DNA of 64,000 nucleotides from Dyella japonica DSM 16301. Lineage in GTDB: Bacteria; Pseudomonadota; Gammaproteobacteria; Xanthomonadales; Rhodanobacteraceae. The stretch lies in assembly GCF_001010355.1 (NCBI RefSeq), contig NZ_JPLA01000042.1, forward strand, positions 1-64,000, in the 5' to 3' direction. The notes below the pieces were generated by a model. It did not search any database. It worked only from the letters and a program-made list of their open reading frames with translations, and was not told the DNA's origin. The stretch's first letter is position 1; each line of letters starts with the position of its first letter. The translations under genes were made by a program, and so were the position numbers. This document shows, in pieces, positions 46,374 through 55,039 of this stretch.

Positions 46374-47057
46374 TCAGTTGGCGGCGATCCCGGCCTGCTG
46401 CAGCGGCACGCAGGCATCGCCGGCGCACTCGATCTGCACATCGGTGGATGCCGGGCACTGCGAACGGAACATCGCCCTGTTGCCATCGACCATCACCACG
46501 TGGATGGCTCGATCGCACTGGCGAGAGGCCGCCACGTTCTGCGCGGCGTTGAACATGCTCTTGCTCACGCGACCGTCCAGGCTGGCCAGGCCATCGGCCG
46601 TGGGCGTGGCGTACGTCGCGCCCGGCGTCGCGTTGACGCTCGGATAGGTCGAGGCCAGCGCATACGCCGAAGGCAATGCGATGGTGATCTTGTCCGGATA
46701 GTGATGCGCGGCGCCGTCCGCGAAATCGATGGCCAGGCCCACCACGCCGCCGATGATCAGGTTGCCCCACACCATGCCGCGGAGGCTGGAGTCATACGAT
46801 TGCTGGGCAATCTGCTTGCCGTCCTTCTGGCAGGTCACGCTCAGATCGTGCGACGAGCGATGGACCACCGCCGTACCAGGCGTCGTCACGCGCACCGGGT
46901 CGGTGCCATTGCTCAGCGTGCAATCGGCATGGATGCTCTGGTTCGCCGCACGCGTATCCACCTGCACCTTCTGATAGGGGCCACCGATGATCGACGCGCA
47001 CGCCGACACGCTCAAGGCACCCGCCATCACGACGGCCTTCTTCCCTAAATGCTTCAT
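46374..47057 (-). CDS. Hypothetical lipoprotein
   Basis: A 227-residue protein with a lipoprotein signal (MKHLGKKAVVMAGALSVSAC; lipobox LSVSAC, acylated Cys about residue 20). A single hydrophobic glycine-rich segment (WGNLIIGGVVGLAIDFADGA, about 97-116) is typical of small proteobacterial lipoproteins. Four later cysteines (CDRA, SQCP, ECAGDAC) may form disulfides. Function unknown. It stands alone, with a promoter presumably in 47058-47271. Confidence 0.75.
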   Translation of the reverse strand: MKHLGKKAVVMAGALSVSACASIIGGPYQKVQVDTRAANQSIHADCTLSNGTDPVRVTTPGTAVVHRSSHDLSVTCQKDGKQIAQQSYDSSLRGMVWGNLIIGGVVGLAIDFADGAAHHYPDKITIALPSAYALASTYPSVNATPGATYATPTADGLASLDGRVSKSMFNAAQNVAASRQCDRAIHVVMVDGNRAMFRSQCPASTDVQIECAGDACVPLQQAGIAAN

Positions 47058-47271
47058 GTCATTCCCCTGACTTGGTCCCGCGCATTCCCAGACGTCCCCC
47101 CCATGGACGTCCGTAGCGCCGGTTGAAACAGGTGGCGGTAATGCGCATCGCGTTCGTATTGCACGAACGCACTGTCAGACGACAGTTCGACGCAAGACAG
47201 TCAGCCCCCGTGACTGCGTCGCGCATTTTTATCGGAGACGCTAAAAAAAAACGAGGGGTTCGATATCTAAC

Positions 47272-47979
47272 TTATGGCCGAGGCAACGCCGGCGGAGCGA
47301 AGGCAAAAACTTGCGATGTATAGGTCTCGACGACCAGGCTGAAGGGGCGATTGGCCTGATCGAACAACAACGCACGATGCTCGAGCACATGCGGCGGCAT
47401 CACCAGCGATGCGTCGCTGGCAGGCGGCAGCGTGGTCTTGCTTTCCCAGCCTTCGGGCAACGGCGACCACAGCAATTGCGCGGACAAAGTCTGCCGGCGG
47501 AAGTGCAAGGCTTGCACCACTTTGCCGAATGGCGTATCGGTGCTGTCCAATTCGCGATTCATCGCGTCGGTGAGGCGCGAGGGCACATACCAGTTGTCCG
47601 CTTCGGACAGCACGTGCTCGCCGCAGGCCAGTTGCACGCGGCGATAGCGCACGGGTTCGTCCGCACTGATCTGCAGCTGACCGCGCGCCTCCGGCGGCAG
47701 CGGCTTGTCCTGCCCCTGCACGCGCTCGGCGACGATCTTGGCGACCGGCGCGAGCTGATGCGCGGCACACCAGCGCTCCAGCGTGAGCGTGGCGCTGGGG
47801 TGACTGAGCAGCTCGGCGTTGAGCGACTGCAACAGCGCCAACGCCTCGAGTCGCGAAGTGGCATCGTCGCGCCAGACCGGCGCTGCCTGCGGTTCGCGTG
47901 CATGCAGCGGCGCCACCAGCAGGCTGCTGCCCAGACCCAGCGCACACGACCAGGCAGCTCCGCGTCGCACGCCGCGCAT
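47272..47979 (-). CDS. Exported chorismate-lyase-like protein
   Basis: A 235-residue protein beginning 2 bases after trpE with a signal peptide (MRGVRRGAAWSCALGLGSSL). Its core parallels UbiC: VRYRRVQLACGEHVLSEA aligns with the UbiC strand around REILLCADG, TPFGKVVQAL with TPLGRYLF, and SLVVETY with LLTELF including the glutamate. The equivalent of the UbiC GRTVVP arginine is missing (NWYVP). So the fold is probably shared, but chorismate lyase activity is doubtful. Export of such a protein is unusual. Confidence 0.6.
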   Translation of the reverse strand: MRGVRRGAAWSCALGLGSSLLVAPLHAREPQAAPVWRDDATSRLEALALLQSLNAELLSHPSATLTLERWCAAHQLAPVAKIVAERVQGQDKPLPPEARGQLQISADEPVRYRRVQLACGEHVLSEADNWYVPSRLTDAMNRELDSTDTPFGKVVQALHFRRQTLSAQLLWSPLPEGWESKTTLPPASDASLVMPPHVLEHRALLFDQANRPFSLVVETYTSQVFAFAPPALPRP

Positions 47980-47981
47980 GC

Positions 47982-49457
47982 TCACAGGCCCTTGGCTGCC
48001 TGGGCCACGGCGCGGAACAGCGCACGGCCCTTGCTCATCGTTTCTTCCCACTCAGAGGCAGGATCGGAGTCGTAAACAATGCCTGCGCCAGCCTGGACGT
48101 GTAGACGTCCATCCTGGATGACGGCCGTGCGGATCGCGATGGCGGTATCCGCATCACCCCACCAGCCGATCCAGCCGATGGCGCCGGCGTAGATGTTGCG
48201 CTTGTACGGTTCCAGCTCCTGGATGATTTCCAGTGCGCGGATCTTGGGTGCGCCGCTGAGCGTGCCGGCCGGGAAGGTCGCCTTCAGCACATCCATGTAA
48301 CCCACCTCGGGGCGCACGCTGCCCTGCACCTGCGAGACGATGTGCATGACATGCGAGTAGCGCTCGACCACGAACGACTCGCTCACTTCCACGCTGCCGG
48401 TTTCGCTGATGCGGCCGATGTCATTGCGGCCCAGGTCGATCAGCATCACGTGTTCGGCGCGTTCTTTCGGATCGGCCAGCAGTTCGGCCTCGAGTGCCTG
48501 GTCTTCTTCCTCGGTGGCGCCGCGCTTGCGCGTGCCGGCGAGCGGACGCACCACCACCTTGCCGTCTTTGAGACGGGCCAGGATTTCCGGCGAGGAACCG
48601 ACGATCTGCGTGTTGCCCAGGTCGACGAAGTACATGTACGGCGAGGGATTGAGCGCGCGCAGTGCGCGATACACATCCACCGGCCGTGCGTTGAAACCCA
48701 CGCTCAGGCGCTGCGAAGGCACGACCTGGAAGATGTCGCCGGCGCGGATGTATTCCTTGGCGCGTTCCACCATCGCCTCGAATTCCTCCTTGGTGAAGGA
48801 GGATTTGAAGTCGCCTTCGTCCAGCGCCGTGCTCTGGTTGAGCTGCGGATACGACACGCCGCTCTGGCGCAGGCGATAAACCAGCGCATCGAGCCGGCGC
48901 TGTGCCGCTGCGTACGCATGCGGCTGCGACGGATCGGCATGCACGATCAGGTACAGGCGGCCCTTGAGGTTGTCGAACACCGCGACTTCTTCGGCCAGCA
49001 TCAGCAGCACGTCGGGCGTGCCCAGTTCGTCCGGACGATCCCACTGCGCCAGGCGCGGCTCGATATAGCCGATCGTCTCGAAACCGAAGTAACCCACAAG
49101 GCCGCCGCTGAACGCAGGCAGCTGCGGCAGGCGCGGCACGTCGTACTGCTTGCGCAGGGTTTCGATCTCGCCCAGCGGGTCGGCGACGTGGCGGCGTTCG
49201 GTCACTTCACCGGCGTCCTCCACTTCCAGCTCGTGGCCGCGGAAGCGGTACACGCGCCTGGCGGGCAGTCCGATGATGGAATAGCGCCCCCAGGTGGCGC
49301 CGCCCTCGACCGATTCGAACAGGAAGGTATACGGGCCATCGGCCAGCTTCAGGTACACCGACAGCGGCGTGTCGAGGTCGGAAAACACCTCGCGCACCAG
49401 CGGGATACGGGTATGACCGAGCGCTGCCAGCGCGTCGAAATCGTCTCGGGAAATCAC
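47982..49457 (-). CDS. trpE: Anthranilate synthase component I
   Basis: Makes anthranilate from chorismate with ammonia from TrpG. The 491 residues include the N-terminal Trp-feedback region (LYLKLADGPYTFLFESVEGG), then QVVPSQRLSVGF, GSSPEILARL, PLAGTRKRGATEEED, AEHVMLIDLGRNDIGRI and the closing AGAGIVYDSDP. It lies about 20 kb from trpGDC. Confidence 0.96.
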   Translation of the reverse strand: MISRDDFDALAALGHTRIPLVREVFSDLDTPLSVYLKLADGPYTFLFESVEGGATWGRYSIIGLPARRVYRFRGHELEVEDAGEVTERRHVADPLGEIETLRKQYDVPRLPQLPAFSGGLVGYFGFETIGYIEPRLAQWDRPDELGTPDVLLMLAEEVAVFDNLKGRLYLIVHADPSQPHAYAAAQRRLDALVYRLRQSGVSYPQLNQSTALDEGDFKSSFTKEEFEAMVERAKEYIRAGDIFQVVPSQRLSVGFNARPVDVYRALRALNPSPYMYFVDLGNTQIVGSSPEILARLKDGKVVVRPLAGTRKRGATEEEDQALEAELLADPKERAEHVMLIDLGRNDIGRISETGSVEVSESFVVERYSHVMHIVSQVQGSVRPEVGYMDVLKATFPAGTLSGAPKIRALEIIQELEPYKRNIYAGAIGWIGWWGDADTAIAIRTAVIQDGRLHVQAGAGIVYDSDPASEWEETMSKGRALFRAVAQAAKGL

Positions 49458-49631
49458 GTGGGGATCCGGATGGCCAAGCTTGAACGGGCATTGTAGGGGC
49501 AGCGAGGCAGGGAACCGAAGCCTCCGCTGTCGATCTGCCGGCTGTTTGGGCCTCGCGCCGCTTGTTCAGCCGCGCCAGCACGCCTAACCTTGGGTTATCG
49601 GTGCACAGGGCTGCATCCGCAGGGGAAATCG

Positions 49632-50843
49632 ATGGGTATGGACCACCGTTGCCTGGTACTTTCCGGTCGCCTGCTCGATGGGCAGGACCCGACCGCCGTG
49701 CACGAACGCATGGCTGCTGCCTTCGGCATGGAGATGGCGGGCTTCCGCGAACGCGTTTTCTCGCGGGCGCCGTTGATCATCCGTCGCGGCCTGGAGGCCG
49801 ATGCTGCCGAGGCGCAGGCGGCGCAACTGCGCAGCATGGGCGTGGAAGCGGATGTCTGGCCCGACGGCGAACGGCTCATCTGGCTGCGCCGCGACCAGCA
49901 GGTGCGCGGCCCGCTGCCCGAGGCGGCGCTGGCCCGCTATGCGCAAGAGGGCGACCAGTGGTGCCACGACGGCGGACAGAGCTGGTTCCCCTGGACACCT
50001 GCATCGACCAGCGCGGAGCCGCCACCGCTGCCCGCGCAGGAAGCTGCGACCGAGGCCGATGTGCCGCCGGCGACCGAGCCCTTGAGCGAGCCGCTGCTGC
50101 TGGATGCCGAGCACGGCTACGCCCCGCCGGAACCTCCGCCGCTGCCCGCCTCCACCGCGCCGCCTCCGCTGCGCAAGGCGTTTTCCACCGCCGCCGTGTT
50201 TGCCGCCTTGTTCGCGGTGCTGGCATTGCTGTGGTACCCGCTTTCACCGGTCGCGCTGTTGCTGGCGCTTTGCACGCTGGCCTATCTGTTCCAGCGCCCC
50301 TTGCTGCGCGGGCGCGCGGTGGCGGTCGTTGCCGTGCTGATCAGTGTCGGCGCACTCGCGCTGTGGATGCACAAGCCGGCGGCCACTTTGGCGGCGCAGC
50401 CGTATGTGCCGAGACCGCTGGAGCCTTTGTCGAAAAGCGCGCCGGCCACCGTGGCCAGCAATCAATGCATGGCCAAGACCGCCGCACCGAAGAACGACGA
50501 AGACCGCTTCCTGCTCACCGGCCAACGCCTGCTGACCGGCCGCGCCCAGCGCAAGGGCGACACCTATGTGGCAGAAGCCGCCGTCTCGGTCGACGAGCAG
50601 TGCCAGCCCAACGCATTGCAGCTCTATGTCTTCCACAACGGCGTGTTCATCGGCACGGCCTTGGATACAGCGACCCGTTTGGCCAATACCAAGCTGACCG
50701 ATTTCGACCTGGTCGATGACCAGCACCTGCGCGTCACCCTGGCCGAGTGCACCGATAAGCCGGCCAGCTGCGCGGCCACCACGGTGCGGCAGATCGCGGT
50801 GATGCCGGGTGGTGGTGGGTGGACGTTGGGGGAGATGAAGTAA
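49632..50843 (+). CDS. Membrane protein with GYF-like domain
   Basis: A 403-residue protein. Residues 1-75 match a small N-terminal domain found in various membrane proteins of pseudomonads and xanthomonads (LVLSGRLLDGQDPTAVHERM ... LIIRRGLEADAAEAQ). Next comes a GYF_2-like stretch (RDQQVRGPLPEAALARYAQE), a Pro/Glu-rich linker, three hydrophobic segments (about 180-255) and a soluble C-terminal domain. The start after AGGGGAAATCG is preferred to one 42 bases upstream. Function unknown. Confidence 0.7.
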   Translation: MGMDHRCLVLSGRLLDGQDPTAVHERMAAAFGMEMAGFRERVFSRAPLIIRRGLEADAAEAQAAQLRSMGVEADVWPDGERLIWLRRDQQVRGPLPEAALARYAQEGDQWCHDGGQSWFPWTPASTSAEPPPLPAQEAATEADVPPATEPLSEPLLLDAEHGYAPPEPPPLPASTAPPPLRKAFSTAAVFAALFAVLALLWYPLSPVALLLALCTLAYLFQRPLLRGRAVAVVAVLISVGALALWMHKPAATLAAQPYVPRPLEPLSKSAPATVASNQCMAKTAAPKNDEDRFLLTGQRLLTGRAQRKGDTYVAEAAVSVDEQCQPNALQLYVFHNGVFIGTALDTATRLANTKLTDFDLVDDQHLRVTLAECTDKPASCAATTVRQIAVMPGGGGWTLGEMK

Positions 50844-50873
50844 CGCGATGCCGTTGGCGGATCCCTCACCCTC

Positions 50874-50938
50874 TGTGGGAGCGCACCCTGTGCGCGACGG
50901 CCACCGACAGAGCGTCGCGCACAGGGTGCGCTCCCACA
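50874..50938. repeat. REP-like inverted repeat, copy 4
   Basis: TGTGGGAGCGCACCCTGTGC... pairs perfectly with its complement ending at 50938; it is the most compact copy. It lies between convergent genes (the GYF-like protein and the histidine kinase). Confidence 0.9.
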
Positions 50939-50955
50939 GGGGTAATCGCCTCAGG

Positions 50956-52968
50956 TCACAACCTCTGCCGCGGCATCCCATGCAGCTGCAGCGTAAACGC
51001 CACGCCGCTGCCGTCGTCCAGGTTGCGTGCCGATGCCACGCCGCCGTGGCGTTCGGCGACCAGGCGCACCACGTAGAGGCCCAGGCCCAGGTGCGGCGCA
51101 TCGCCAGGCGTGGCCTTGTCGCGCAGACTCACCAGTGAATCGAACAAGCGCCCCTGCATCGCTGCCGGCAGTGGCGGACCTTGATTGGCCAGCTCGATCT
51201 CGGCGCCCTCGTGGGTGGCGCGCAGTGTCAGGCGCAGCCAACCATCCTCCGGCGTAAACGACAACGCGTTGTCGAACAATTTGTCCAAGGCCTGCGCGAT
51301 CAATTCCGGCGCGCAATGCATGGACAAGGGTTCCTGCGGCAACACCGCCTGCATGCGGCGCGTGCCGGCCAGGGGCCGATAAGCCTCGCTGCAGCCGCGC
51401 ACGACTTCGACCAGGTCCACGTCTTCGGGTTCGGCCGCGGCGATGGAGCGCTCCATCCGGCTGGCTTCGCTCATCGCGCGCACCAGCATGCCCAGGCGGG
51501 CCACGCCGTCGCGGGCGCGCTGAAGATACGGCGCCGCGTCCGGCGGCATCGCGTGTTCGGCCTGCAAGGCGTGCTCGAGGTTGTCCAGCGAGGACTTCAC
51601 GATCGCCAGCGGCGTATTCAATTCGTGGGACAGTTTGGAAGCGAGCGTGCGCAGGTAATCGGTGTAACCACCCACCACCTCGAACAGGCGCTCGAAGCTG
51701 CGCGCCAGGTCGCCGATCTCGTCTTCTGATGAGGTCATCGGGAAGGGGCCGTCCAGACGTCCATCGTTCAACTGCGCGCGTTCGGCAGCGTCACGCAGGC
51801 GGCCAAGACGAATGCTCAGGCGCGTGGCGAAGATCAGCAGGATGGCGCCGGCCACCAGCAACACGCCGAAGCTGGTCAGCAGCAGGCCCAGCAGGGCGCG
51901 ATTGGCCAGCAAGGGCACCGCGCGGCTGGCCTGCTCCAGCAGCAGCACGCCGCGTACCTGGCCGTCGCGTTCGATCGGCACCGCCGCCGCCAGCACCACG
52001 CTGCCGCGCGCTTCGCCTTGTCGCCACAACGTCGCCGGCTTGCCTGCACTCGCCTCGCGTACCTCGCTCACGTCCAGACGCGGCACGTCCTGCGTCCACA
52101 ACTCCGCGTCGTCGACCTGATTGGCGAGCAGGGAGCGATAGACCAGCGAGGCGAACCAGCCCGGCTGATCGCCCGGCGCCGACGCTGGCGTGGCGAGGCG
52201 TCCGGTCTGCGCGAGCAGCCAGCCCTGCGGCGCAAGCACGCGCGCCTGCACGCCATCGAGCGCCAGAAGGCCCAGTTCCTTCGATAGCGCACTGGAATAA
52301 GTCACCAGGGGCCTGCTCTGCACCGCCGTGGGATCGCCGCCGGTCGCCGGATCGAACACGGCCACGCCCAGCGCATCCAGCCCGGGACTGCGCGGCACGC
52401 GCAGTTCCACCCGATAACCGCCGCCGTCTTCCTGCCATTGCGCGGTGATGCGCGTGGGCAGGCCATCGACCGGCGGGTCGAGCGGACGCGCCGTCAGCTG
52501 TCCCGGCGCCGCGCTGGCCAGCAGGTAGCGTCGCTCTTGATCGCCCTTGCCCAGGCTGAGCACCAGATGATCAGCGCGCAAGGCGGTGGAATCGTCCGCA
52601 TCGGCGCGCGTGCGCAGTGCACCGCGCACATCGGCATACAGGTAAAGCCAGTCGGCATCCTCGGCCAGCAGCAGCTTGCCGCGCTTGTCCAGCGGCTGGC
52701 TCCACGGCGTCAGCGGCGCCCAGTCATCGCCGTAGCCATCGATGGTGATGGGATTGCTCGCGTCCTGCACGTACCAGACGGGCCCCACCGGCGGCAGCGG
52801 CGCATCGGTGACGACCAGGCTGCGCGCCATGGCACGCGCCGATGCGGTGAGCGCCTGCGCCTGCCCCTCGCGCAACAGCGTTTCCATCTGGCGCACGTAC
52901 AGCCAGCCGGCCACCGGCAGGGCCAGCGTGCACAGGGCGACCAGCAGCAGTTTGTGGCGGAGGTTCAT
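50956..52968 (-). CDS. Sensor histidine kinase (dedicated-sortase-type)
   Basis: A 670-residue membrane kinase. TM1 is at about 7-24, a large periplasmic domain at about 30-350, TM2 at about 357-382, then HAMP, H448 in ASKLSHELNTPLAI, the N-box in LDKLFDNALSF (N567) and the G-box HLGLGLYVVRLV. The periplasmic part starts with ITIDGYGDDWAPL, a carbohydrate-binding-like sandwich. That architecture and length recall TIGR03785, the kinase of the proteobacterial dedicated sortase system. It is encoded with a small exported protein and its regulator; no sortase is in the window. Confidence 0.83.
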   Translation of the reverse strand: MNLRHKLLLVALCTLALPVAGWLYVRQMETLLREGQAQALTASARAMARSLVVTDAPLPPVGPVWYVQDASNPITIDGYGDDWAPLTPWSQPLDKRGKLLLAEDADWLYLYADVRGALRTRADADDSTALRADHLVLSLGKGDQERRYLLASAAPGQLTARPLDPPVDGLPTRITAQWQEDGGGYRVELRVPRSPGLDALGVAVFDPATGGDPTAVQSRPLVTYSSALSKELGLLALDGVQARVLAPQGWLLAQTGRLATPASAPGDQPGWFASLVYRSLLANQVDDAELWTQDVPRLDVSEVREASAGKPATLWRQGEARGSVVLAAAVPIERDGQVRGVLLLEQASRAVPLLANRALLGLLLTSFGVLLVAGAILLIFATRLSIRLGRLRDAAERAQLNDGRLDGPFPMTSSEDEIGDLARSFERLFEVVGGYTDYLRTLASKLSHELNTPLAIVKSSLDNLEHALQAEHAMPPDAAPYLQRARDGVARLGMLVRAMSEASRMERSIAAAEPEDVDLVEVVRGCSEAYRPLAGTRRMQAVLPQEPLSMHCAPELIAQALDKLFDNALSFTPEDGWLRLTLRATHEGAEIELANQGPPLPAAMQGRLFDSLVSLRDKATPGDAPHLGLGLYVVRLVAERHGGVASARNLDDGSGVAFTLQLHGMPRQRL

Positions 52969-52993
52969 GGCGCGACGATACTGAAAACGCCGC

Positions 52994-53581
52994 TCAATGC
53001 TGCGTCTTGGCAGCGCCCTGCCCGGCCGACGCTTGCTTGATGTATTGCGACTGCTCGGCCACGCGGCGGAACAAGGCAAGCAGGTCGGCCTTCTGCGCGT
53101 CGTCGTGCGCCAGCGTCATCGACCAGCTGAAGCGGATGCCGCTGGCCAGGCCGGGATCGCAGAAAACCACTGCATCGTCCTTGTGGTCGCTGCCTTCGAA
53201 CAGCACGCCGCGGCAGTTCACCGTCTTGTTGTCGACGGTGAACACGTTCGCCTTGCCGGCCGGATCGCGGTCCAGATAGTGGTGCCTGTCGTCCTGCAAC
53301 TCGGCTTCGAGCGAAGAGAGCTTGGCGTTCCACACATTGAGCACCATCACGCGCTCGGGCTCGCCGGTCCATTCGCCCTTGTACATCACCAGGTTCATGC
53401 CGATCGCCTTGGCGTACATGCAGCAGTCCTGCGTCCAGCCATCGGGCGTGGGCGCCCGCAGGGTCCACGCCGGAACATCCCGATCCGCGGCACCCGAGAC
53501 GGTCGCTTCCTTGTCTGCAGGCGCGGCCTGCGCAACGGATACCAGCAGCAACAGCACCAGCCCCCAACACCAACGCTTCAT
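52994..53581 (-). CDS. Exported hypothetical protein between kinase and regulator
   Basis: A 195-residue protein with a signal peptide (MKRWCWGLVLLLLVSVAQAA) and five cysteines in the mature part (DCCMYAK, NCRGVL and FCDPG regions), suggesting a disulfide-bonded periplasmic fold. Its start overlaps the regulator stop by 1 base (TGATG), so it is coupled to the two-component system and could be an accessory sensor. No family recognised. Confidence 0.75.
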   Translation of the reverse strand: MKRWCWGLVLLLLVSVAQAAPADKEATVSGAADRDVPAWTLRAPTPDGWTQDCCMYAKAIGMNLVMYKGEWTGEPERVMVLNVWNAKLSSLEAELQDDRHHYLDRDPAGKANVFTVDNKTVNCRGVLFEGSDHKDDAVVFCDPGLASGIRFSWSMTLAHDDAQKADLLALFRRVAEQSQYIKQASAGQGAAKTQH

Positions 53582-54270
53582 CACGGCTTCCATCGATAAC
53601 CCACGCCATGCACCGTTTCGATGGCGTCGAACTCCGGCGCCACGGCGATGAACTTCTTGCGGATGCGCTTGATGTGCGAAGTGATGGTGGCGTCGTCCAC
53701 CACCAGTTCGGCTTCGCGCATCAGCTGGTCGCGGTTCTTCACATGGCCGGGGAAACGCACCAGCGTGTGCACCATCCAGAACTCGGTGACGGTGAGCGGG
53801 ATTTCTTCGTGGTTCCAGGTGATGCGCATGCGCTCGGATTCGAGCTTGAGCGGGCCGTGCTCGATCACCGTCTCGCTGCTGGCCGGCACCTTCAGCGATT
53901 CGATGCGGCGGAACAGCGCCGCGATGCGCGCCGCCAGCTGGTGCAGGCTGGTGTCCTTGCTCAGATAGTCGTCCGCACCCAGGCGCAGGCCGGAGATCAC
54001 GTCGAAATCCGAATCGCGCGCGGTGAGGAAGATGATCGGCAGGGTGGCCGACTTGGCGCGCAGCTCGCGGCACAGGTCAAAGCCGCCCTCGGGCTCGTCG
54101 CCCAGGCCGATATCGATGATGACCAGCTCGGGCAGGCGCATCGCGAACGCGCTGGAGGCTTCCTGCCGCGAGCCGTAGCCGCGCGTCTCATAGCCGAAGC
54201 GGTTGAGCGCTTCGACGTAATTCGCGCGGATCAGCGGCTCGTCTTCGACGATGGCGATACTGCGGCCCAT
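53581..54270 (-). CDS. OmpR-type response regulator (dedicated-sortase-type)
   Basis: A 229-residue regulator: receiver domain with acidic pocket (IVEDEPLIR), phospho-acceptor D53 (LVIIDIGLGDEPEGG), and the K of LSKDTSLH; then a winged-helix domain ending DAIETVHGVGYRWKP. The IGLGDEPEGGFDLCRELR insertion resembles TIGR03787 regulators paired with the kinase above. First gene of the operon; its promoter lies in 54271-54400. Confidence 0.87.
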   Translation of the reverse strand: MGRSIAIVEDEPLIRANYVEALNRFGYETRGYGSRQEASSAFAMRLPELVIIDIGLGDEPEGGFDLCRELRAKSATLPIIFLTARDSDFDVISGLRLGADDYLSKDTSLHQLAARIAALFRRIESLKVPASSETVIEHGPLKLESERMRITWNHEEIPLTVTEFWMVHTLVRFPGHVKNRDQLMREAELVVDDATITSHIKRIRKKFIAVAPEFDAIETVHGVGYRWKP

Positions 54271-54523
54271 GCTTCACTCCTGAGGATGCCCTGGCAACGC
54301 CGCGCAGCGTGAAGCCTGGGCCCATGCCGCGCAAGCCATCGCCCCGCAATGCCCGCGTTTCGCCATGTTGGGCCGGCTGGCCGCCATAGAAGACGCGACG
54401 GGCGTCACGCTCGGGCATGGCCGCCCGAGGCCGGGCCGATCTTGCCCGCGTTTTGCCATATCCGGGTCCCGCCCTATGCCTTTGCCGGTCGCTCAATGGG
54501 CTCGTCCTTGCAGGAGTCCCGTG

Positions 54524-54643
54524 ATGCGTCCCACCGATCAAGCCAACGTCGACCCGAACGCGGAATTGCGCGGCTTTGAACCGCTTCGCGTGGTCTTGGC
54601 GCTCGGTGGACTATTACTGGGCCTGGTCATGAGCCTGCACTGA
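54524..54643 (+). CDS. Tiny single-helix membrane protein (39 aa)
   Basis: MRPTDQANVDPNAELRGFEP followed by one hydrophobic helix (LRVVLALGGLLLGLVMSLH). CAGGAGTCCCGTG before the ATG gives a strong ribosome site. It lies 11 bases ahead of a second tiny ORF and ahead of a terminator, so the two probably form a transcription unit. No family recognised. Confidence 0.6.
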   Translation: MRPTDQANVDPNAELRGFEPLRVVLALGGLLLGLVMSLH

Positions 54644-54654
54644 GGAGACCCGCT

Positions 54655-54786
54655 ATGAGCAGCGACTTCGACCTGAACGACCCCTTCTTTGCCTTACCCG
54701 TGGAAGCTATGGAAGCGGCTGGCGCGCACGGAAGCGCGCCGGCCGCCGGGGCAGACGAGCCCGACCCAGATTGGCAACCCATGTAA
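54655..54786 (+). CDS. Tiny acidic protein (43 aa)
   Basis: Begins MSSDFDLNDPFFALPVEAME and ends in an Ala/Gly/Pro-rich acidic tail (ADEPDPDWQPM). GAGGAGACCCGCT before the ATG is a strong ribosome site. It has no membrane segment. A terminator follows 30 bases after the stop. Could be a small regulator, a leader or a precursor peptide; nothing recognised. Confidence 0.58.
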   Translation: MSSDFDLNDPFFALPVEAMEAAGAHGSAPAAGADEPDPDWQPM

Positions 54787-54816
54787 CTACCGTGTTCCCA
54801 TCCTAGGCACGTTCCT

Positions 54817-54843
54817 TCCCCGCCCAACGGCGGGGATTTTTTT
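54817..54843 (+). terminator. Rho-independent terminator after the tiny ORFs
   Basis: TCCCCGCC / GGCGGGGA stem with a 4-base loop and seven Ts (54837-54843). Confidence 0.88.
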
Positions 54844-54849
54844 CTAGCG

Positions 54850-55022
54850 TTAACAAAGCGCTATCGAAAGATGATGACGTCTCGACGGGAACCAAATCGC
54901 AAAATCCCGGTCAGAAGTTCTGACGGTCGCGGATTCTTGCCGTGGATCAGCGGCCGTTGTGTGGTCTCCTCACACGTCGTTCCGACGAAACTTCTCCCGG
55001 CGCGAACAGCGCCGGGATTTTT
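54850..55022 (+). ncRNA. Candidate small RNA
   Basis: Between two strong terminators there is no convincing ORF but several hairpins: GTCAGAA-G-TTCTGAC (54910-54924) and CGTCG-TTC-CGACG (54976-54988), then the terminator at 54995-55022. Unpaired CTCCT (near 54966) and TTCTCCC are anti-Shine-Dalgarno-like, as in trans-acting sRNAs. The promoter is not clear (TTAACA at 54850 is a possible -35). Confidence 0.35.
54995..55022 (+). terminator. Rho-independent terminator upstream of the rpe end
   Basis: TCCCGGCGC / GCGCCGGGA, 9 bp with a 5-base loop, then five Ts. It has no plus-strand gene directly before it, which suggests a non-coding transcript ends here. Confidence 0.8.
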
Positions 55023-55039
55023 CTGTCCGGAACCGCTGA

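Noticed and set aside
47123..47323. A 66-codon plus-strand ORF in the gap between the lipoprotein and trpE operon
   Set aside because: No ribosome site, no recognisable pattern, and it overlaps the end of the chorismate-lyase-like gene.
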